Assembly (NCBI RefSeq): GCF_010692725.1
Contig: NZ_JAAFZB010000094.1
Location: forward strand, 1-64,000
Direction of reading: 5' to 3'
Length of the DNA: 64,000 nt
Source: Flavihumibacter soli
GTDB taxonomy: Bacteria > Bacteroidota > Bacteroidia > Sphingobacteriales > Sphingobacteriaceae
The notes below the pieces were generated by a model. The model saw only the letters and a list, made by a program, of their open reading frames with translations, was not told the origin of the DNA and did not search any database. The position numbers and the translations under genes were made by a program. Positions 61,352 to 64,000 of this stretch are shown here, one piece after another; position 1 is the first letter of the stretch; every line of letters starts with the position of its first letter.

Positions 61352-61430
61352 GGAGTTGGGAGTTGGGAGTAAGGAGTTGGGAGTAAGGAGTTGGGAGTTG
61401 GGAGTTGGGAGTTTAGAGTTGAGAGTAAAT
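61351..61430. repeat. GGGAGTT/AAGGAGTT word repeats
   Basis: About 80 bases of GGGAGTTGGGAGTAAGGAG-type words after the NTF2-like gene. Short-period and purine-rich; no coding function. Confidence 0.7.
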
Positions 61431-61452
61431 TTCAGAGCCGGGGCCAGATCCC

Positions 61453-62397
61453 TCAAACCCGTTCTAAAAAAACAGGGTATAATTTGCCCGAATTCCACTG
61501 CGGTATATACAGATTTTCATCGGCATCGACACAAACGTCATGTGGATGAATGAAGGTATTACCACTTTGCTTTTGTGGCTGTAAAACATCATTAATATAA
61601 ACGGGTTCGGTACCTCCCGGAGTGGAAACAATACGATCAGATCGATCTAATATCGTAATGTACCCTGACCCGTTATTCTGGTTATGCTCCGATCGAAACA
61701 CGGCAGCATAGATATTTTCGCCGTTTATAACAGGCCTGCAAACATAAGAGCCCGGAAGGGAAATAGATTCAAGGTATACCCCAGCCATTGTGAAACGTTT
61801 TAGCGCATTGTGATTGCGGGAAGTAACCAGCAAAGAAGGCTCGCCGCGGCGATTATCGATTGCAATACCGTGTGCACAATCGAACTGCTCATCCCCTGAT
61901 CCTTTGCCACCCCAGTGCCTGATGTACTTTCCAGCATGATCATATTGAATGACGAACTGCTGACCGTAGCCATCGGTTACATATACGTCTCCATTTGCAG
62001 CCACAACCGTTTCGGTAGGCTTATAGTCATCTGCAGATTTATAATCCGGAATTTCCTTTGGATAATCAAATACGGAAACTACCCGGCCATCAAGCGAGGT
62101 TTTTATCACCTGGTGACGTATAGTGTCTGTAATATACAGGAACTCCGTACCATTTTCGTCACTGATAGACAAGCCATGTGCCCCGGGATAGTCGGTTCCC
62201 CATGACGATATTACTTCTCCATCTTTTGAGTAGACAAGTATATTGTTTCTGATGTCATTGTTTAACAGGTATAGAAGTCCATTTTTCGCAACGACCATTT
62301 CATGGCAATCATTAACGGGAAATTTTTCGGCATCCGCCCGGCTCCAGGTCATGTTAACACGATATCGAAAGTCGCCGTGTCCTATTACTTCATTCAT
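61453..62397 (-). CDS. NHL-repeat beta-propeller protein (PAL-like)
   Basis: A 314-residue protein without an obvious signal peptide. Repeats of the NHL type: NGLLYLLNNDIRNNILVYSK, GEVYVTDGYGQQFVIQYD, and CVDADENLYIPQWNSGKLYP. Peptidyl-alpha-hydroxyglycine alpha-amidating lyases and bacterial 6-bladed NHL proteins share this layout. Binding role only, no catalytic assignment. It lies before the PhyH gene on the same strand, possibly one unit. Confidence 0.75.
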   Translation of the reverse strand: MNEVIGHGDFRYRVNMTWSRADAEKFPVNDCHEMVVAKNGLLYLLNNDIRNNILVYSKDGEVISSWGTDYPGAHGLSISDENGTEFLYITDTIRHQVIKTSLDGRVVSVFDYPKEIPDYKSADDYKPTETVVAANGDVYVTDGYGQQFVIQYDHAGKYIRHWGGKGSGDEQFDCAHGIAIDNRRGEPSLLVTSRNHNALKRFTMAGVYLESISLPGSYVCRPVINGENIYAAVFRSEHNQNNGSGYITILDRSDRIVSTPGGTEPVYINDVLQPQKQSGNTFIHPHDVCVDADENLYIPQWNSGKLYPVFLERV

Positions 62398-62522
62398 TAT
62401 GGTGCTTTTTGATTTGAGTATTGATGAACTTGCCCAGAGGCAGCAGCATAAGCAAGTTCATTCTTTGCAGGTAGCAGACAGGCTTATATCTGCCGTCTAA
62501 TTCGCATCGCTAAGTTTATCCT

Positions 62523-63302
62523 CTAAATATCTCCTTCAAACTCCCGGACTTCATCAAACCGGGTAGTACCCTTCACCAGGCGGCCAAGCCTCGGCTTTTG
62601 ATCATTATAAACTTCCACAGCGTCGGCATCAGCGTATCGCAGAAAAAGAATGCGCCGGTCCCGGTCCGACGAATAATTACCATCCGACTTATGAAGCATC
62701 CAGCAATTAAAGATCAGCGCATCGCCTGCCTGCATTTCCATCGCTACGGCAAGACTATCGTCAGCATCGACAATAATTTCAGACTGCGTTTGTTTCTGCT
62801 CCGCATCCTGGTGAACCTTGATCTGCCCTTGTTTGTGGCTGCCAGGGATAAGCCATAAACACCCGTTACCACGATCCGTGTTGTCAAGTGCAGTAAGTGT
62901 TGTCAATGCATTGTATGGATCCAGCTCGCCATACCCATTATCCTGATGCCAGCCAAAAGGCTTTGTATTACCACGCATTTTAAAGGTTAGTTGTGATGTA
63001 GCCCCTTTGATATTCGGTCCTATCAGTTGAGATGCGATATCAACCAGTGGTCCCTCAAAGTAGTAATCGCGAACAGTTGGCGACTGATGATGAATATTGA
63101 CCAGTAAGGAATTCTGCAGCCAGCTTTTACCAGGATCAAATGATTCCTTTTCCCGGCCCCATGCAGCCATGCTTTCCGATTGCATTTTATCAACCCCTTC
63201 CGCTGTCAAAATGCCTTTAATAACCAAAAAACCGTTTTCATTGAAGGATTTTAATTCATCCTCGGTCAATTTCCTGTAGTTAAAAAACTCCGTATGTTTC
63301 AT
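62523..63302 (-). CDS. Phytanoyl-CoA dioxygenase (PhyH) family protein
   Basis: A 259-residue Fe(II)/2-oxoglutarate oxygenase of the PhyH group. KPFGWHQDNGYGELDPYNAL carries the His-x-Asp of the facial triad (about 117-119), and LHKSDGNYSSDRDRRILFLR gives the distal His and the 2-oxoglutarate Arg. NALTTLTALDNTDRGNGCLW is also characteristic. Hydroxylates an unknown small molecule. Between the NHL gene and the sialidase gene. Confidence 0.88.
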   Translation of the reverse strand: MKHTEFFNYRKLTEDELKSFNENGFLVIKGILTAEGVDKMQSESMAAWGREKESFDPGKSWLQNSLLVNIHHQSPTVRDYYFEGPLVDIASQLIGPNIKGATSQLTFKMRGNTKPFGWHQDNGYGELDPYNALTTLTALDNTDRGNGCLWLIPGSHKQGQIKVHQDAEQKQTQSEIIVDADDSLAVAMEMQAGDALIFNCWMLHKSDGNYSSDRDRRILFLRYADADAVEVYNDQKPRLGRLVKGTTRFDEVREFEGDI

Positions 63303-63368
63303 CTTATATTTTATTTTTAGGTTTTGAGTATAACTTCGCTTTAATGGCTGGATACACCAGCTTTTGAT

Positions 63369-64000
63369 CTATTTGCCTTCTGTTTTTGCGAAAGATTTTA
63401 CCGGCACAAGTTTAAAAGCAATGCCTTCATAAGGCATTTTAACGCCGGATTCATATAATATTCCGATACTTTTTCTTTTATAAATTGTAATATCTGAATA
63501 GGCTGACGGACCGGGATAGATCTGTTTTGAGACAGCCCAGGTTTGTCCGTCATCATAACTCATTCGCAGTGTCAGGTTAATGCGCTTCTCCCTGCTCGCA
63601 GGGTTAATAAACAAAAGTGCTGGCTTCCTGCCCATTTTGAAATTCAGGAGACTCCCCTGGCAAATAGGCTCGATGAGGGTGCTGTCGCCTCTTACATCAG
63701 CCCATGTCGCACCGCCATTACTGCTGATGCTGGTGTTCCTGGTACGGTTGGTCCGATTAGCATTGCGCATATTAAGCATCAGACGATTACCACTGATCTC
63801 TGCAACCGTCGTTTCATTCATCCCATCCTGCGGCGTGTTATTACCCAGGCTCCAGGTTTCACCATGATCATCAGAGTAGATCGTGTGGGAAAAATTTTTG
63901 TTCAATGGAGCTTCAATATGATTAACCGGAACTACAAGCCTGCCCTTATGATCGCCATTTTCAATTTGCAAACCATGGCCCGGACCGGTTGCATACCAGG
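63369..64000 (-). CDS. Sialidase (GH33-like, partial at window edge)
   Basis: C-terminal part of an exo-alpha-sialidase; the gene runs past base 64000. The frame stays open up to the edge and there reads WYATGPGHGLQIENG, the GPGHG-type signature of bacterial sialidases, so the apparent start at 63971 is only an internal TTG. Asp boxes SDDHGETW, SSNGGATW and SYDDGQTW mark propeller blades. It would release terminal sialic acid (or a related nonulosonate) from glycans. Neighbouring PhyH and NHL genes share its orientation. Confidence 0.85.
   Translation of the reverse strand, partial: WYATGPGHGLQIENGDHKGRLVVPVNHIEAPLNKNFSHTIYSDDHGETWSLGNNTPQDGMNETTVAEISGNRLMLNMRNANRTNRTRNTSISSNGGATWADVRGDSTLIEPICQGSLLNFKMGRKPALLFINPASREKRINLTLRMSYDDGQTWAVSKQIYPGPSAYSDITIYKRKSIGILYESGVKMPYEGIAFKLVPVKSFAKTEGK

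Overview
The window looks like chromosome of a Bacteroidota species from the Sphingobacteriaceae (Pedobacter-like). This rests on gene content (DUF3822-rsmD-coaD, DUF4290, DUF2911, a MurA with Asp at the active-site Cys position), promoter words of the TAnnTTTG type, weak Shine-Dalgarno sites, many lipoproteins with an SSC-type lipobox, and short word-like intergenic repeats. No phage, IS element, CRISPR array or plasmid gene was seen.

Layout. 0-11.5 kb: housekeeping (RecD-like helicase, DUF3822, RsmD, CoaD, Nudix, PyrE, PurU, ClpB, a thioredoxin-reductase-like flavoprotein without CxxC, an ATP-grasp protein). 11.5-29.3 kb: small stress/unknown proteins, SemiSWEET, a DbpA-like RNA helicase, cell-wall and secreted enzymes, RluF, a GreA/B-like protein, HupE-like protein, an ABC-F ATPase with one degenerate ATP site, PQQ-type sugar dehydrogenase, FKBP, a DUF255 protein, dipeptide epimerase, GH25 lysozyme and M20 peptidase. 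29.4-33.1 kb: the most unusual locus, described below. 33.2-38.1 kb: UvrD/PcrA helicase, a 47-residue membrane protein, DUF4290 and MurA. 38.2-44.7 kb: glycosyltransferases interleaved with an NADH-type flavoprotein and a NapH-like membrane Fe-S protein. 44.7-50.9 kb: cystathionine-beta-synthase-like enzyme, AMP nucleosidase, clpX-clpP-tig and a tRNA-Leu. 51-56.5 kb: metal/corrinoid receptor, a mannosyltransferase-like membrane protein, lipoproteins and an MBL hydrolase. 56.6-64 kb: secreted and glycan-directed proteins (sulfatase, beta-helix/malectin lipoprotein, NTF2-like, NHL propeller, PhyH dioxygenase, sialidase cut by the window edge).

Main discovery candidate. Between 29751 and 31021 seven tandem paralogous genes on the minus strand each encode a 43-46 residue lipoprotein. 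Each has a lipobox, then CKKEEGAQP after the signal peptide, and ends in NKKDTTQWD. All are too short for normal gene calling. Silent codon differences between copies argue that they are real genes. The spacers share a conserved leader. The array starts at a promoter that mirrors the promoter of a divergent gene (31179) for a small coiled-coil/winged-helix-like protein; the two -7 boxes sit in a 13/14 inverted repeat (31085-31098 and 31160-31173). The next gene is a TPR/membrane protein ending in a histidine-kinase-like phosphoacceptor helix without an ATPase domain. I read this as a possible regulated family of surface lipopeptides of unknown function.

Other points: MurA D121 at the fosfomycin-target position, a GH25 lysozyme that seems to start at a non-ATG codon, helically phased TAGTTAG repeats near 12.45 kb, a VVPEPDPV repeat tract in the beta-helix lipoprotein, and several intergenic repeat islands each with its own word.
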